A program made the translations under genes and the position numbers. Below are positions 24,677 to 32,962 of a DNA stretch of 64,000 nt, one piece after another (the stretch's first letter is position 1; every line of letters starts with the position of its first letter). A model generated the notes under the pieces. The model did not search any database. It was not told where the DNA came from and was given only the letters and a program-made list of their open reading frames with translations. Source of the DNA: JABDBE01 sp963832245 (GTDB lineage Bacteria > Acidobacteriota > Terriglobia > Terriglobales > Acidobacteriaceae); NCBI GenBank assembly GCA_963832245.1, contig CAWHTG010000003.1:558001-622000 (forward strand). The letters are read 5' to 3'.

Positions 24677-26024
24677 CATCCTCATCGTTGACGATGAACC
24701 CACTATCCGCCAGTCGCTTAAGGGCGTGCTGGAAGATGAGGGATTCAAGACTGCGATGGCCGAAAGCGGCGAAGCCGGACTCGAGATCATCGGCAAAGAT
24801 GCCTTCGATGTAGTGCTGCTGGATGTCTGGTTGCCCGGAATCGATGGCTTGGAAACCCTGGAAAAGATTCGCGAGCGCGAAAATGCTCCCGAAGTCATCA
24901 TGATCTCCGGACACGGCACCATTGAAACTGCAGTTCGCGCGACCAAACTCGGTGCTTACGACTTCCTGGAAAAGCCACTCTCGATTGATAAAACCCTCAT
25001 CCTTATCAAGAACGCGATTGATGCCAAGCGATTGCGAGAGGAGAACCGGGAGCTCAAGAAACAGCTCGTTCCGAAAAGCGTAATTGTCGGCGACAGCATC
25101 CCTATGAAGGCGCTGCGCCAGCAAATCCAGATTATGGCTCCCACTAATGGGCGGGTGCTCATTTACGGAGAGTCCGGCACGGGAAAAGAGTTAGTGGCCC
25201 ACGCTATCCACGCCCAGGGACTGCGCAAGGATGAGATGTTCGTGGAGGTGAACTGCGCCGCCATTCCCGAAGATCTGATCGAGAGCGAACTGTTTGGGCA
25301 TCGCAAAGGATCCTTCCCCAGCGCCACAGGCGACAAAGAAGGAACGTTTCAAAAAGCTCATGGCGGCACGCTTTTCCTCGATGAAATTGGCGACATGAGC
25401 CTGAAGACACAATCGAAGGTCTTGCGGACGCTCGACGAGCAGCGGTTTGTGCCGGTCGGCAGCGACGAGTCGATCACTGTCGATGCCCGCGTGATTGCCT
25501 CGACCAACAAGGATTTGGAAGAAGAAATCTCGAGAGGAAACTTTCGTGAGGATTTGTTTTACCGTCTTAACGTCATCCCTTTTTCGGTGCCACCGCTGCG
25601 CGAGCGCAAGGAGGATGTTCCGTTGCTGGCGCGCCACTTTCTGAAGGAGTTTTCTGCTACTTATAGCCGCCGCATTCGCGAGATTAGCGATGACGCCATT
25701 GATACGCTCATGCGCTATGCATGGCCAGGCAATGTGCGCGAACTGCGGAATGTGATCGAACGAATCGTTATTATGAACCCAACGGCCACCCGGTTCGAAC
25801 GCAAGCATCTGCCACCGCTGGTTCATCGCGATGGCTCCCGCCGCGCCGCCGGCAGCGACTTCTCAACCCTGCACCAGGCCCGCGCCGCCTATGAGCGCGA
25901 CTATATCTTGAAAAAACTGGACGAGAACCACGGGAACGTTACTCGCACCGCGGAAGTGCTGGGGCTGGAACGCAGCCATCTTTACCGCAAGATGAAAACG
26001 TTAGGTATCGCTGCCAAGGAATAA
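24669..26024 (+). CDS. ntrX: NtrX-type response regulator with altered GAFTGA loop
   Basis: 451 residues. The receiver (1-120) has I-V-D-D-E and the phosphoacceptor in V-L-L-D-V-W-L-P. The AAA+ domain has Walker A GESGTGKE and Walker B L-F-L-D-E-I-G-D. A Fis-type HTH ends the protein (N-V-T-R-T-A-E-V-L-G-L-E-R-S-H-L-Y-R). The loop that normally reads GAFTGA is G-S-F-P-S-A, followed by T-G-D-K-E-G. Since GAFTGA contacts sigma-54, this protein may not activate sigma-54 promoters and may act as a sigma-70 regulator or repressor (inference). ATG at 24669 begins the conserved part and overlaps ntrY. Confidence 0.88.
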   Translation: MHNILIVDDEPTIRQSLKGVLEDEGFKTAMAESGEAGLEIIGKDAFDVVLLDVWLPGIDGLETLEKIRERENAPEVIMISGHGTIETAVRATKLGAYDFLEKPLSIDKTLILIKNAIDAKRLREENRELKKQLVPKSVIVGDSIPMKALRQQIQIMAPTNGRVLIYGESGTGKELVAHAIHAQGLRKDEMFVEVNCAAIPEDLIESELFGHRKGSFPSATGDKEGTFQKAHGGTLFLDEIGDMSLKTQSKVLRTLDEQRFVPVGSDESITVDARVIASTNKDLEEEISRGNFREDLFYRLNVIPFSVPPLRERKEDVPLLARHFLKEFSATYSRRIREISDDAIDTLMRYAWPGNVRELRNVIERIVIMNPTATRFERKHLPPLVHRDGSRRAAGSDFSTLHQARAAYERDYILKKLDENHGNVTRTAEVLGLERSHLYRKMKTLGIAAKE

Positions 26025-26047
26025 AGCGCTGGCGCCTTTTTTTGCAG

Positions 26048-26494
26048 TTACCGCTTGATCATATGGATCTCACTGCCGTTTTTCAGGAACTTCACTTCGT
26101 CCATAAGCTGGGTGATCAGATAGACGCCGCGACCGTGACCGGAGTAAATGTTTTCCCCGACCACTGGGTTGGGAATCGCTGCGGGATCAAAACCATCTCC
26201 AGGATCGCGCAGTACAATCAGCAGGCTGCGGTTTGCGTCGCATGCCACATCACATTCGACGATCTTCGAGACATCAGACTTGGCTCCGTGGATCACGGCA
26301 TTTGCCAGCGCCTCCGACAGGGCCAGCTCAATTTCCTGTTCCTTTCCGGCAGCACAATCTTTGTCGCGGATGCACGTCATGATTCGCTGCGCTACCGAAT
26401 CGACTGCTGCTTTGTCCGCAGCCAGCGTGACCTGGAGTTTGAAAAGCAACTTGTCGGCTAAGAAGTCGAAAGCTGGCTCGGAGTTGGCGGACAT
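26048..26494 (-). CDS. RsbW-like serine kinase/anti-sigma ATPase
   Basis: 148 residues of the HATPase_c_2 type. The N box (E-I-E-L-A-L-S-E-A-L-A-N-A-V-I-H-G), G1 box (L-R-D-P-G-D-G-F-D-P) and G2 box (G-H-G-R-G-V-Y-L-I) are complete, and there is no HisKA domain. Family members bind sigma factors or phosphorylate STAS anti-anti-sigma proteins. No STAS, PP2C phosphatase or sigma gene is next to it, so its partner is elsewhere. The ATG at 26494 gives the normal family length; the longer frame adds a basic stretch of no recognised type. It converges with ntrX, 23 bases apart. Confidence 0.83.
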   Translation of the reverse strand: MSANSEPAFDFLADKLLFKLQVTLAADKAAVDSVAQRIMTCIRDKDCAAGKEQEIELALSEALANAVIHGAKSDVSKIVECDVACDANRSLLIVLRDPGDGFDPAAIPNPVVGENIYSGHGRGVYLITQLMDEVKFLKNGSEIHMIKR

Positions 26495-26652
26495 TAATAG
26501 GGATCGTTTCCGTTGGCTAGCTGGAGCTGTGGCTGCTGTGATTCTACAGGCGAAATATGAGCGCGGCAATGCGAAAAAGAGTCAGGTCTTCTATATTCCA
26601 GTCATTCCGCACGAGGTGGGGAAAGCGGTTTGGTTGCCGCGAACGGAAAGCA

Positions 26653-26715
26653 GATTTCTCGACTCCGCAGGATCATCCGCGTTTGCGGATAATCCTGCTA
26701 CGCTCGAAATGACAA
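26653..26715. repeat. REP-like repeat with hairpin (GTCATTT form, reverse)
   Basis: AGATTTCTCGACTCCGC and GCTACGCTCGAAATGACA flank a stem AGGATCATCCGC (26669-26680) / GCGGATAATCCT (26685-26696) with loop GTTT and one mismatch. It corresponds to the element at 22252-22308 in the other orientation. Confidence 0.75.
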
Positions 26716-26744
26716 CTGGAAAGTGAATCTCACCGGGCGCCACG

Positions 26745-27692
26745 CTAACAAGAAGTTTTTGCGGTATGCGTTAACAGCTCCAGCTGCTTCCGCCAATCTA
26801 ATTCCTCGATAAACGCGTGCGACGCCCGCCAGTCTGGGTTCACTTTCACGAAAAGCTCCAGAAATACACGTGTGCCAACCATCTTTTCAATCTGCAGCCG
26901 GGCGGCCGTTCCGATTTTCTTTAGCATCTGCGCCTGCTTGCCGATCAGGATACGCTTCTGGCCTTCGCGCTCACAGTAGATCGCGGCAGCAATTCGCGTG
27001 AGTTTCGGCCCTTCCTCGAACTGCTCAACTAACACTGTTGTAGCGTACGGAACCTCTTCGCTGGTCTCCAGCAAAACTTGTTCTCGGATAATCTCGGCCG
27101 CCATGAACCGCGTGGGTTGATCGGTCACCTGATCCTCAGCAAAATATCGCGGGCCCTCGGGCAATGCCTCCATCACCTTCGACAGCAGCAGGTCTAACCC
27201 TTCAGGTTTGCGCGCCGAGAGTGGAATGATTTCCTTGAAGGGATGAAGCTTACGGTATTCATCGATAATTGGCAGCAGCTTGTCCTTTTGATTTCGCAAC
27301 AAATCAATCTTATTCAGCAGCAGGAAAACGGGCGTCCCAGATTTCTTGGCCATTTCGAGTACGAACTCATCTTCCCGGCTGAATTTGCGGGTCACGTCGA
27401 CGATCAGCAAGAGCAGGTCGCAACCTTCCAACGCTTCGCGCACCTCGGACATCATCTTGCGTCCGAGTGAGCTGTCGGGCTTGTGTACGCCCGGCGTATC
27501 GATCAGCACAATTTGCCCCCCCGATTTCTTCTTCTGCTTGGGAACTTGGACAATCCCCAGGATGCGGTTGCGTGTAGTCTGCGGCTTTGGGCTAACGATG
27601 GCGAGCTTCTGGCCTACGAGCGCGTTCAGCAAGGTAGACTTGCCGGCGTTGGGACGGCCCAGCATGCAAACGAATCCGGAGTGAAAGGCCAT
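26745..27692 (-). CDS. era: Ribosome-assembly GTPase Era
   Basis: 315 residues. The GTPase domain has G1 GRPNAGKS (residues 12-19), G2 (K-P-Q-T-T-R), G3 DTPGVH, G4 NKID and G5 SARK, and a C-terminal KH domain (about 215-295, with I-G-K-Q-A-Q-M-L-K-K-I-G-T-A-A-R). Era binds 16S rRNA near its 3' end and assists 30S maturation. It is the last gene of the phoH-ybeY-corC-era set, a known arrangement in many bacteria, separated from the CorC gene by 82 bases that hold a small hairpin. A short insertion (K-Q-K-K-K-S-G-G) lies between G2 and G3. Confidence 0.95.
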   Translation of the reverse strand: MAFHSGFVCMLGRPNAGKSTLLNALVGQKLAIVSPKPQTTRNRILGIVQVPKQKKKSGGQIVLIDTPGVHKPDSSLGRKMMSEVREALEGCDLLLLIVDVTRKFSREDEFVLEMAKKSGTPVFLLLNKIDLLRNQKDKLLPIIDEYRKLHPFKEIIPLSARKPEGLDLLLSKVMEALPEGPRYFAEDQVTDQPTRFMAAEIIREQVLLETSEEVPYATTVLVEQFEEGPKLTRIAAAIYCEREGQKRILIGKQAQMLKKIGTAARLQIEKMVGTRVFLELFVKVNPDWRASHAFIEELDWRKQLELLTHTAKTSC

Positions 27693-27738
27693 AGAGATTC
27701 AAACAAGAGATTGAGAGATTAAGAAATTTAGCAATTCG

Positions 27739-27762
27739 GTAATTGAGTAATTTCTCAATTAC
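27739..27762. repeat. AT-rich hairpin between corC-like gene and era
   Basis: GTAATTGAG (27739-27747) pairs perfectly with CTCAATTAC (27754-27762) around a six-base loop. It is surrounded by further imperfect AATTAC/GTAATT repeats. It may attenuate transcription into era or be RNA-processing related; only the hairpin is certain. Confidence 0.5.
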
Positions 27763-27774
27763 AAGATTACCCAA

Positions 27775-29046
27775 TTACTTAATTTCCAGGCGCATCTGTT
27801 TTGGCTGTACCACCGAGATTCGGACTCGCTCGACGCGCCGCTCGGTTGACTCGATCACTTCGAAACGCAGACCATCTTCTTCGATCACTTCGCCTTTTTG
27901 TGGAATGCGGCCGGCCATCTCACTCACCAATCCAGCTACCGTGGCCGACTCTTTGCCTTCGGGACGCGTGCCCAGCAACTCATCCAGCCGATCGACATCC
28001 ATGTTTCCGGGGACGATGTAAGAGTGATCGCTCTCGCGCACGACTTCCGCCTTCTGGTGCTCGTCGTCAATTTCACCGACGATTTCTTCGACCAAATCCT
28101 CGATCGTGACCAGCCCGGCAACTCCACCATACTCGTCGACCACAATGGCCATACGAATATTGTTCTTCTGCATTTCGCGCAGGAGTTCACTCCCCAGTTT
28201 GCTCTCGGGTACGAAATAAACGTCTTTGCGCATCAGGGTGTCGACCGTGCGGATGTGGGCTTCGGTGTCCGGCACCTGCAGCACGTCTTGCGCGTAAACA
28301 ATGCCTTTAATGTTGTGGATCGTGCCTTCAAAAACCGGGACCCGGGAGAACGGTTTCATGCGCAACAACTCAATGAACTGTTCGACCGTCGTGTTCGTGG
28401 GAACGGCGACGATCTCCGGCCGCGGCTTCATCGCTTCCCGCACCGTCTTCTCGCTAAACTCCACCACTGACTGAATCATGTCACGATTGCTTTCATCCAG
28501 AATGCCTTCTTCCTGCCCGGCTTCGATCAGGGCGTCCACAGCTTCCGCCTGGGTTTCAGGCTGCTCATCGGAATGCTCTTTGGTCAGCGCCACTACTGAT
28601 TGCAGGAAGCCCAACACCAGCGTTACCGGCAAAACCACGTAGATCAGAATTTGCAAAAAAGGCGTCCAGCGGATCAGCCATTTGCCCCGGGTACGGGAGA
28701 AAAAAACAAAAGGCAGAAACTGGTTGCAAACGATCACGATCAGGACCAGGCTGAGCGTGGCCTGCAGAATTTCATAAATGCTCCACGCCCGGTCACGGAA
28801 CACGGTGAAGCCCACCAGCATGGCAATCGCCGCCGTGGTCATCTGGGTAAGCACGGCCATCGACACCATCGCCCGGGCGCGGCTGACGCGTAGCCGCGGC
28901 TCCACGTCATGCTCGAACACGTCAATATTGGCCTGGAAGTCGCGGGAGAGAAACTTGCCAATCTCGGTATAAAGCCGATCCACATAGGAGACCAGCGTCA
29001 GCAGCCCCAGTAAGATCAGCAACCCGATAGCGATGACAAGGTTCAT
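27775..29046 (-). CDS. CorC/HlyC family membrane protein
   Basis: 423 residues. Hydrophobic segments (about 3-22, 65-90, 95-120, 130-155) form a divergent CNNM-like part. Two CBS domains (about 195-315; M-K-P-R-P-E-I and V-V-D-E-Y-G-G-V-A-G-L-V-T-I-E-D) and a CorC/HlyC domain (about 330-415) follow. It is linked to divalent cation homeostasis; in many genomes a gene of this type sits between ybeY and era, as here. Its ATG overlaps the ybeY stop by 4 bases (ATGA). It is only distantly related to the other family member at 5838-7199. Confidence 0.9.
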   Translation of the reverse strand: MNLVIAIGLLILLGLLTLVSYVDRLYTEIGKFLSRDFQANIDVFEHDVEPRLRVSRARAMVSMAVLTQMTTAAIAMLVGFTVFRDRAWSIYEILQATLSLVLIVIVCNQFLPFVFFSRTRGKWLIRWTPFLQILIYVVLPVTLVLGFLQSVVALTKEHSDEQPETQAEAVDALIEAGQEEGILDESNRDMIQSVVEFSEKTVREAMKPRPEIVAVPTNTTVEQFIELLRMKPFSRVPVFEGTIHNIKGIVYAQDVLQVPDTEAHIRTVDTLMRKDVYFVPESKLGSELLREMQKNNIRMAIVVDEYGGVAGLVTIEDLVEEIVGEIDDEHQKAEVVRESDHSYIVPGNMDVDRLDELLGTRPEGKESATVAGLVSEMAGRIPQKGEVIEEDGLRFEVIESTERRVERVRISVVQPKQMRLEIK

Positions 29047-29618
29047 CGTGATGTCTGCGTGGGGTGGGCGGCTTTGCTGGTTTTGGCGCGGGTTGAAACG
29101 AAGGGCATTCGAGCCCGGCCACTCACCCCATTCCTTTGGTTTACGCCAAGGCCCTTTCCGCGTGCCGGTCGCCCGCTTCTTTCAATCAACCCCACTGGCA
29201 ATCCGAGCGACTTCCGCGACCGCTCCTCTTTGCGTTCCATTTCACCTTCATCGCGTTCATGGTCGTACCCCGCGAGATGGAGCAGTCCATGCAAGACTAG
29301 AATTCTGATTTCATCGGCGGTTGTGTGTCCAAGACGGCGCGCGTTACGGGCGGCGATCTCAGCCGAGATAGCCACATCCCCAGCAAAGCCGGCCGTCAGC
29401 CCAGGCAGAGCGGGAAAAGACAACACGTCCGTTGCTTTATTCTTGCCGCGGAAACGATGATTCAACCCTCGTAATTCCCGGCTAGTGGTCACCAGTACAC
29501 TCACGGACCCCCGCAGTCCGGCTACCCGCCGCGCGCGGGTCACAAACTTTACCAGCGATACCTCGCTCAACCCAGCCACTCTTTCTTGAATGCTAACCAA
29601 GCTTTCTCCGCTTAACAT
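29043..29618 (-). CDS. ybeY: Endoribonuclease YbeY
   Basis: About 191 residues. The zinc motif H-G-L-L-H-L-A-G-Y-D-H is complete (three histidines), and N-x-x-F-R-G-K-N-K-A-T-D-V-L-S-F-P upstream is the family signature. YbeY acts in 16S rRNA 3'-end processing and ribosome quality control. The C-terminus runs about 50 residues beyond the usual end (after G-L-P-V-G-L-I-E-R), with a basic low-complexity tail that reaches into the CorC gene start. The ATG at 29618 has a weak GGGA upstream; the frame also allows a TTG at 29666. It follows phoH on the same strand. Confidence 0.9.
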   Translation of the reverse strand: MLSGESLVSIQERVAGLSEVSLVKFVTRARRVAGLRGSVSVLVTTSRELRGLNHRFRGKNKATDVLSFPALPGLTAGFAGDVAISAEIAARNARRLGHTTADEIRILVLHGLLHLAGYDHERDEGEMERKEERSRKSLGLPVGLIERSGRPARGKGLGVNQRNGVSGRARMPFVSTRAKTSKAAHPTQTSR

Positions 29619-29677
29619 CGCGTCCCAAATAAACAGGAGGGCCAGAACCGCAGCCCTCCCACGCAATCGTGATGGCT

Positions 29678-30745
29678 TTATTCTTTGGCGTCTGCTTGCA
29701 CAGGTGTCGCAACATTTGGCGGCAAAGCCACACTGTCCGCCCCGTTGGTTTTACCGTTCGTGCCGCTCTTGGGCTCGAGTAATGATAGTTGCTGTTCTGC
29801 CAGCTTGGTCTTGTGCTCGTCGTAAGCCCGGATAATGCGTTGCACCAGGTGGTGGCGGACCACGTCGCCTTCATCGAAGTAGACGAAAGTCAATCCCTCG
29901 ACGCGTTTCAGGATGTCCACGGCTTCGAGCAGTCCGCTGCGGCGGGCGTTGGGCAGATCGATCTGCGTCACATCGCCGGTGATCACGGCCTTGGAATTAA
30001 ACCCGAGACGGGTGACGAACATCTTCATCTGTTCCGAGGTGGTGTTCTGGGCTTCATCCAGAATCACGAAAGAATCGTTCAGCGTGCGCCCGCGCATGAA
30101 CGCAATCGGCGCAATTTCGATGACGTTCTTTTCCAGGTAGCGATCCACTTTTTCTGGATCCAACATGTCGTAAAGCGCGTCGTAGAGCGGTCGCAGATAC
30201 GGATCAATCTTGTCCTGCAAGGTTCCGGGAAGGAATCCCAGACGTTCGCCTGCTTCGACCGCCGGGCGCGCCAAAATAATCCGGTTGACCCGCTTCGCCA
30301 GTAGGGCGGAGATGGCCATCGCCACTGCCAGGTAGGTCTTCCCCGTACCCGCGGGACCGATACCGAACACCATGTCGTGGTGTTCAATGGCTTCCACATA
30401 TCGTTTCTGATTCAGGCTCTTGGGCTGCACTGTGCGCCGCCCGAACGAGCGCTGCCGCCCCGCCTCCGCGAGGCCGCGCAGAGTTGCCTTTGGGTCAGCG
30501 ATGAGGACGCGCAGCATGCTGTTCAGATCGCCATTGTTGAACGTGTATCCGGAGCGTTGCAGGTGGTTGTAGTCGGCAAAGACTTGCTCGGCCCGGGCAA
30601 CGTCGCGCGCTGCCCCTTCGAGTTCGATGGAATTGGAACGCAGGTCGATATTGATGTTCAGACCGTCTTCCAACACATGCAGGTTTTCATCCCTGGTACC
30701 GAACAGGGCTTCAATGTGAGGAGTAATCTCAATGCTCTTCTTCAT
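29678..30745 (-). CDS. phoH: PhoH-family ATPase
   Basis: 355 residues. An N-terminal KH-like part (about 1-110) precedes the PhoH P-loop domain with Walker A GPAGTGKT (about 138), Walker B F-V-I-L-D-E-A-Q-N and the R-L-G-x-N-S-K-x-V-I-T-G-D-x-T-Q-I-D-L motif. PhoH proteins are probable RNA helicases or ATPases working with YbeY in RNA maturation. First gene of the phoH-ybeY-corC-era set. The tail after residue 325 is polar and probably disordered. Confidence 0.93.
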   Translation of the reverse strand: MKKSIEITPHIEALFGTRDENLHVLEDGLNINIDLRSNSIELEGAARDVARAEQVFADYNHLQRSGYTFNNGDLNSMLRVLIADPKATLRGLAEAGRQRSFGRRTVQPKSLNQKRYVEAIEHHDMVFGIGPAGTGKTYLAVAMAISALLAKRVNRIILARPAVEAGERLGFLPGTLQDKIDPYLRPLYDALYDMLDPEKVDRYLEKNVIEIAPIAFMRGRTLNDSFVILDEAQNTTSEQMKMFVTRLGFNSKAVITGDVTQIDLPNARRSGLLEAVDILKRVEGLTFVYFDEGDVVRHHLVQRIIRAYDEHKTKLAEQQLSLLEPKSGTNGKTNGADSVALPPNVATPVQADAKE

Positions 30746-30971
30746 TCAGTTTTGGCGGATCCCTCCCTCGCCGGCTGTGGTTTGCCTAACAAGCTAGTGC
30801 TTAGATGGCATCGCCGCGACATAGGCGCACCCATGCCCTTTGAGCGACGACAAAATTCTTCTCTGTGCAGGTGGAACCAACCGGAATGCTCGCTCCCGAG
30901 GCGCAAGCTACTGCCATTGAGGTAAGGGTACCCCCAGGGTTGACAGGAGTCAACGGGCCAGCAAGGATTAA

Positions 30972-31021
30972 TATGGGGACGGGTCTTCGGCCCGTCCGGC
31001 GGGTCGAAGACCTCGTCCCCA
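30972..31021. repeat. Inverted repeat upstream of rpsT
   Basis: TGGGGACGGGTCTTCG (30974-30989) pairs with CGAAGACCTCGTCCCCA (31005-31021) apart from a one-base bulge. The same GGACGGGTCGAAGACCCGTCC motif occurs at about 32932-32953, so it is a dispersed element. Confidence 0.65.
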
Positions 31022-31049
31022 CAATCAAGCCGGTTTGAACCATATCCAT

Positions 31050-31079
31050 TTGACCCGCAGCAACTTACTCCCGTAGAAT
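31050..31079 (+). promoter_or_regulatory. Promoter of rpsT
   Basis: TTGACC (31050-31055), an 18-base spacer and TAGAAT (31074-31079) match a sigma-70 type promoter. Transcription would start about 65 bases before the rpsT ATG. Confidence 0.6.
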
Positions 31080-31150
31080 AGCTGTTCGTACCCACTCGAA
31101 AATCTCCTTGCTAGGAATCAAAGCTAGGGAACAAAGGTAAAACGAATTAC

Positions 31151-31420
31151 ATGGCAAATCATTTTTCGGCGCTGAAACGCGCCCGTCAAACTGAGAAACG
31201 CACGGTTCGCAACCGCGCCAACACTTCCCGCCTGCGCAGCACGCTTCGCGACTTGCGCGAGTCGCTTGCCAAAGGCGAAGCGCAAGGCGCCGATCAGGCC
31301 TTCCGCCAGACTGTCTCCGCCCTCGACAAAGCGGTCCAGAAGGGTGTGCTTCACAAGAACACCGCGTCGCGCTACAAGTCCCGCTTGAGCGCCCGGTTGG
31401 ACGCAATCGCGAAGAAGTAG
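31151..31420 (+). CDS. rpsT: 30S ribosomal protein bS20
   Basis: 89 residues, highly basic and helical, starting MANHFSALKRARQTEKRTVR. The N-terminal A-x-x-x-S-A-L-K-R-x-R-Q and the C-terminal K-G-V-L-H-K-N-T-A-S-R-Y-K-S-R-L are diagnostic of S20, which binds 16S rRNA. It is monocistronic in appearance, with a promoter 70 bases upstream and a hairpin downstream. Confidence 0.97.
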   Translation: MANHFSALKRARQTEKRTVRNRANTSRLRSTLRDLRESLAKGEAQGADQAFRQTVSALDKAVQKGVLHKNTASRYKSRLSARLDAIAKK

Positions 31421-31453
31421 CGACGGCTGCACGAAAGAACAGAGCGTCAATAG

Positions 31454-31478
31454 GAGCCGAACCTCGCCGGTCCGGCTC
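31454..31478 (+). terminator. Hairpin after rpsT
   Basis: GAGCCGAACC (31454-31463) pairs with GGTCCGGCTC (31469-31478), one mismatch, five-base loop, then a T-containing tail (GTTGCTTCTT). It lies 34 bases after the rpsT stop. Confidence 0.5.
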
Positions 31479-31643
31479 GTTGCTTCTTGCCAATGGGGAC
31501 TTTGTTCTCTCCCACGCCTTTACTAATTTCTTCTCACCATTGAAAATATCTAGGTTCGCCGTCAAGTGCCGATTTTCCCGAAGTGAGGAGCGCATAATAC
31601 TACGATCATCGCCCGCTTGCGGGCCACTGGAGCAGAAATCATC

Positions 31644-31832
31644 ATGGGAACTTCCGGAGAATTAATTCGCCTGATCAATTACGTGGACGACATTACGACC
31701 ACGCTGCGCCGCATCAACGCCTTCGTCGCCGCCATGGAGAGCGACGAGCGCAAGCGGCTGGCTGAAAGTCTGAAGGTTGCGGGCTCCAACCTGGATGCCC
31801 TCGTGGTCCGGTTGGAAAAGGGTGGGCAGTAG
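31644..31832 (+). CDS. Small helical protein coupled to hydroxyacyl-CoA dehydrogenase
   Basis: 62 residues: MGTSGELIRLINYVDDITTT..., continuing as two amphipathic helices (L-R-R-I-N-A-F-V-A-A-M-E and L-A-E-S-L-K-V-A-G-S-N-L-D-A-L). No known family. The TAG stop shares its last base with the GTG start of the dehydrogenase gene, which strongly suggests a real, translated and coupled gene. GGAG lies about 11 bases before the ATG. Confidence 0.6.
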   Translation: MGTSGELIRLINYVDDITTTLRRINAFVAAMESDERKRLAESLKVAGSNLDALVVRLEKGGQ

Positions 31833-32734
31833 TGCCAGAGGTTCACACCGTTGCCGTGATTGGCGCCGGGACGATGGGCCGGGGCATCGCTCATGTGGCA
31901 GCGCTGGGCGGTTATCACACCGTCTTGGAAGATTTGCTGCCTAACGCTCTGCGGCGCGCGGAGAGTGAGATTCGCGGCAATCTCGACAAAGCCGTTGAGA
32001 TTGGCAAGGTTTCCGCCGAAGATGCGAGATCCGCGTTCGGCCGGTTGCACTACGCAGGAAGCGTAGAAGAAGCGGCACGCGAGGCGGATCTGGTGATTGA
32101 AGCCGTGCCCGAGGAGATGGAGTCGAAGATTGAGATCTTCACCTTGCTCGATAAAATCTGCCGACCCGGAACCATCCTGGCTTCGAACACCTCTTCGCTC
32201 AGCATTACCGAGATCGCCAGCGTCACGTACCGGGCAAAGAAGTGTGTGGGCATGCATTTTTTCAACCCGGTGCACAAGATGAAATTGCTGGAGGTTGTGC
32301 GTGGGCTCGAAACTGATGAGGACACGCTCGCGACTGCGGCCGAGGTCGGCAGGCGAATGGGCAAAGAAGTGGTCGTCATCAAGGAATCGCCCGGTTTTAT
32401 CACCAGCCGCATTAACGCCATGATCGGAAATGAAGCGTTCCACATGCTGCAAGAGGGCATCGCTTCGGCCGAGGATATCGATAAAGCCTTGAAGCTGGGA
32501 TTGAATCACCCTATGGGGCCGTTCGAGTTGGTGGATCTGGTTGGGTTGGACACTCGCCTCCATATCCTCGAATACATGCACAAGAGCTTAGGAGAGAAAT
32601 ATCGGCCAGCGCCATTGTTGGTGCAGTACGTGAAAGCTGGGCGCTTGGGACGCAAGGCGGGACGCGGGGTTTACGAGTATCCCGAACAGAAAGCGGCGCA
32701 ACAGAAAACGCCGGTTGCCAAAGCCGGGGATTGA
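31832..32734 (+). CDS. 3-hydroxybutyryl/3-hydroxyacyl-CoA dehydrogenase
   Basis: 300 residues. A Rossmann domain with G-A-G-T-M-G-R-G-I-A (residues 11-20) and E-A-V-P-E-E-M-x-x-K comes first. The catalytic region N-T-S-S-L-S-I-T-E-I and H-F-F-N-P-V-H-K-M-K-L-L-E-V-V (active-site His) follows, then a C-terminal helical domain with N-H-P-M-G-P-F-E-L-V-D-L-V-G-L-D. It oxidises 3-hydroxyacyl-CoA with NAD in fatty acid or butyrate metabolism. Starts with GTG, coupled to the small protein upstream. A hairpin at its 3' end probably terminates transcription. Confidence 0.93.
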   Translation: MPEVHTVAVIGAGTMGRGIAHVAALGGYHTVLEDLLPNALRRAESEIRGNLDKAVEIGKVSAEDARSAFGRLHYAGSVEEAAREADLVIEAVPEEMESKIEIFTLLDKICRPGTILASNTSSLSITEIASVTYRAKKCVGMHFFNPVHKMKLLEVVRGLETDEDTLATAAEVGRRMGKEVVVIKESPGFITSRINAMIGNEAFHMLQEGIASAEDIDKALKLGLNHPMGPFELVDLVGLDTRLHILEYMHKSLGEKYRPAPLLVQYVKAGRLGRKAGRGVYEYPEQKAAQQKTPVAKAGD

Positions 32735-32760
32735 ACGATAGGCGTCGTCTCCGGCGTTTT
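32705..32760 (+). terminator. Terminator-like stem spanning the end of the dehydrogenase gene
   Basis: AAAACGCCGG (32705-32714) pairs perfectly with CCGGCGTTTT (32751-32760) and ends in a T tract, but the loop is long (36 bases) and the left arm lies inside the last codons. Confidence 0.5.
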
Positions 32761-32790
32761 GTTTGGTTTGGACCTTGACAAGCCCCGTTT

Positions 32791-32879
32791 GTTGTCGTTC
32801 CGAGGAGCGAAGCGACGAGGAATCTGGGTTTCCCCGCCACGAAGAAACCTAGATCCCTCGCCCTGCTCGGGATGACTAC
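32791..32879. repeat. Pair of REP-like half elements
   Basis: GTTGTCGTTCCGAGGAGCG...GAGGAATCT and its inverted counterpart AGATCCCTCG...CTCGGGATGAC face each other. They belong to the same broad class as the GTCATCC repeats of this window. They fill part of the gap between the dehydrogenase and DUF2911 genes. Confidence 0.6.
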
Positions 32880-32962
32880 GAACTGTCAGCAATCTGCCGC
32901 GCCTCGCGCCGCCGCGCTTTGCTCGGCTGGACGGGTCGAAGACCCGTCCCCACATAATTGCT

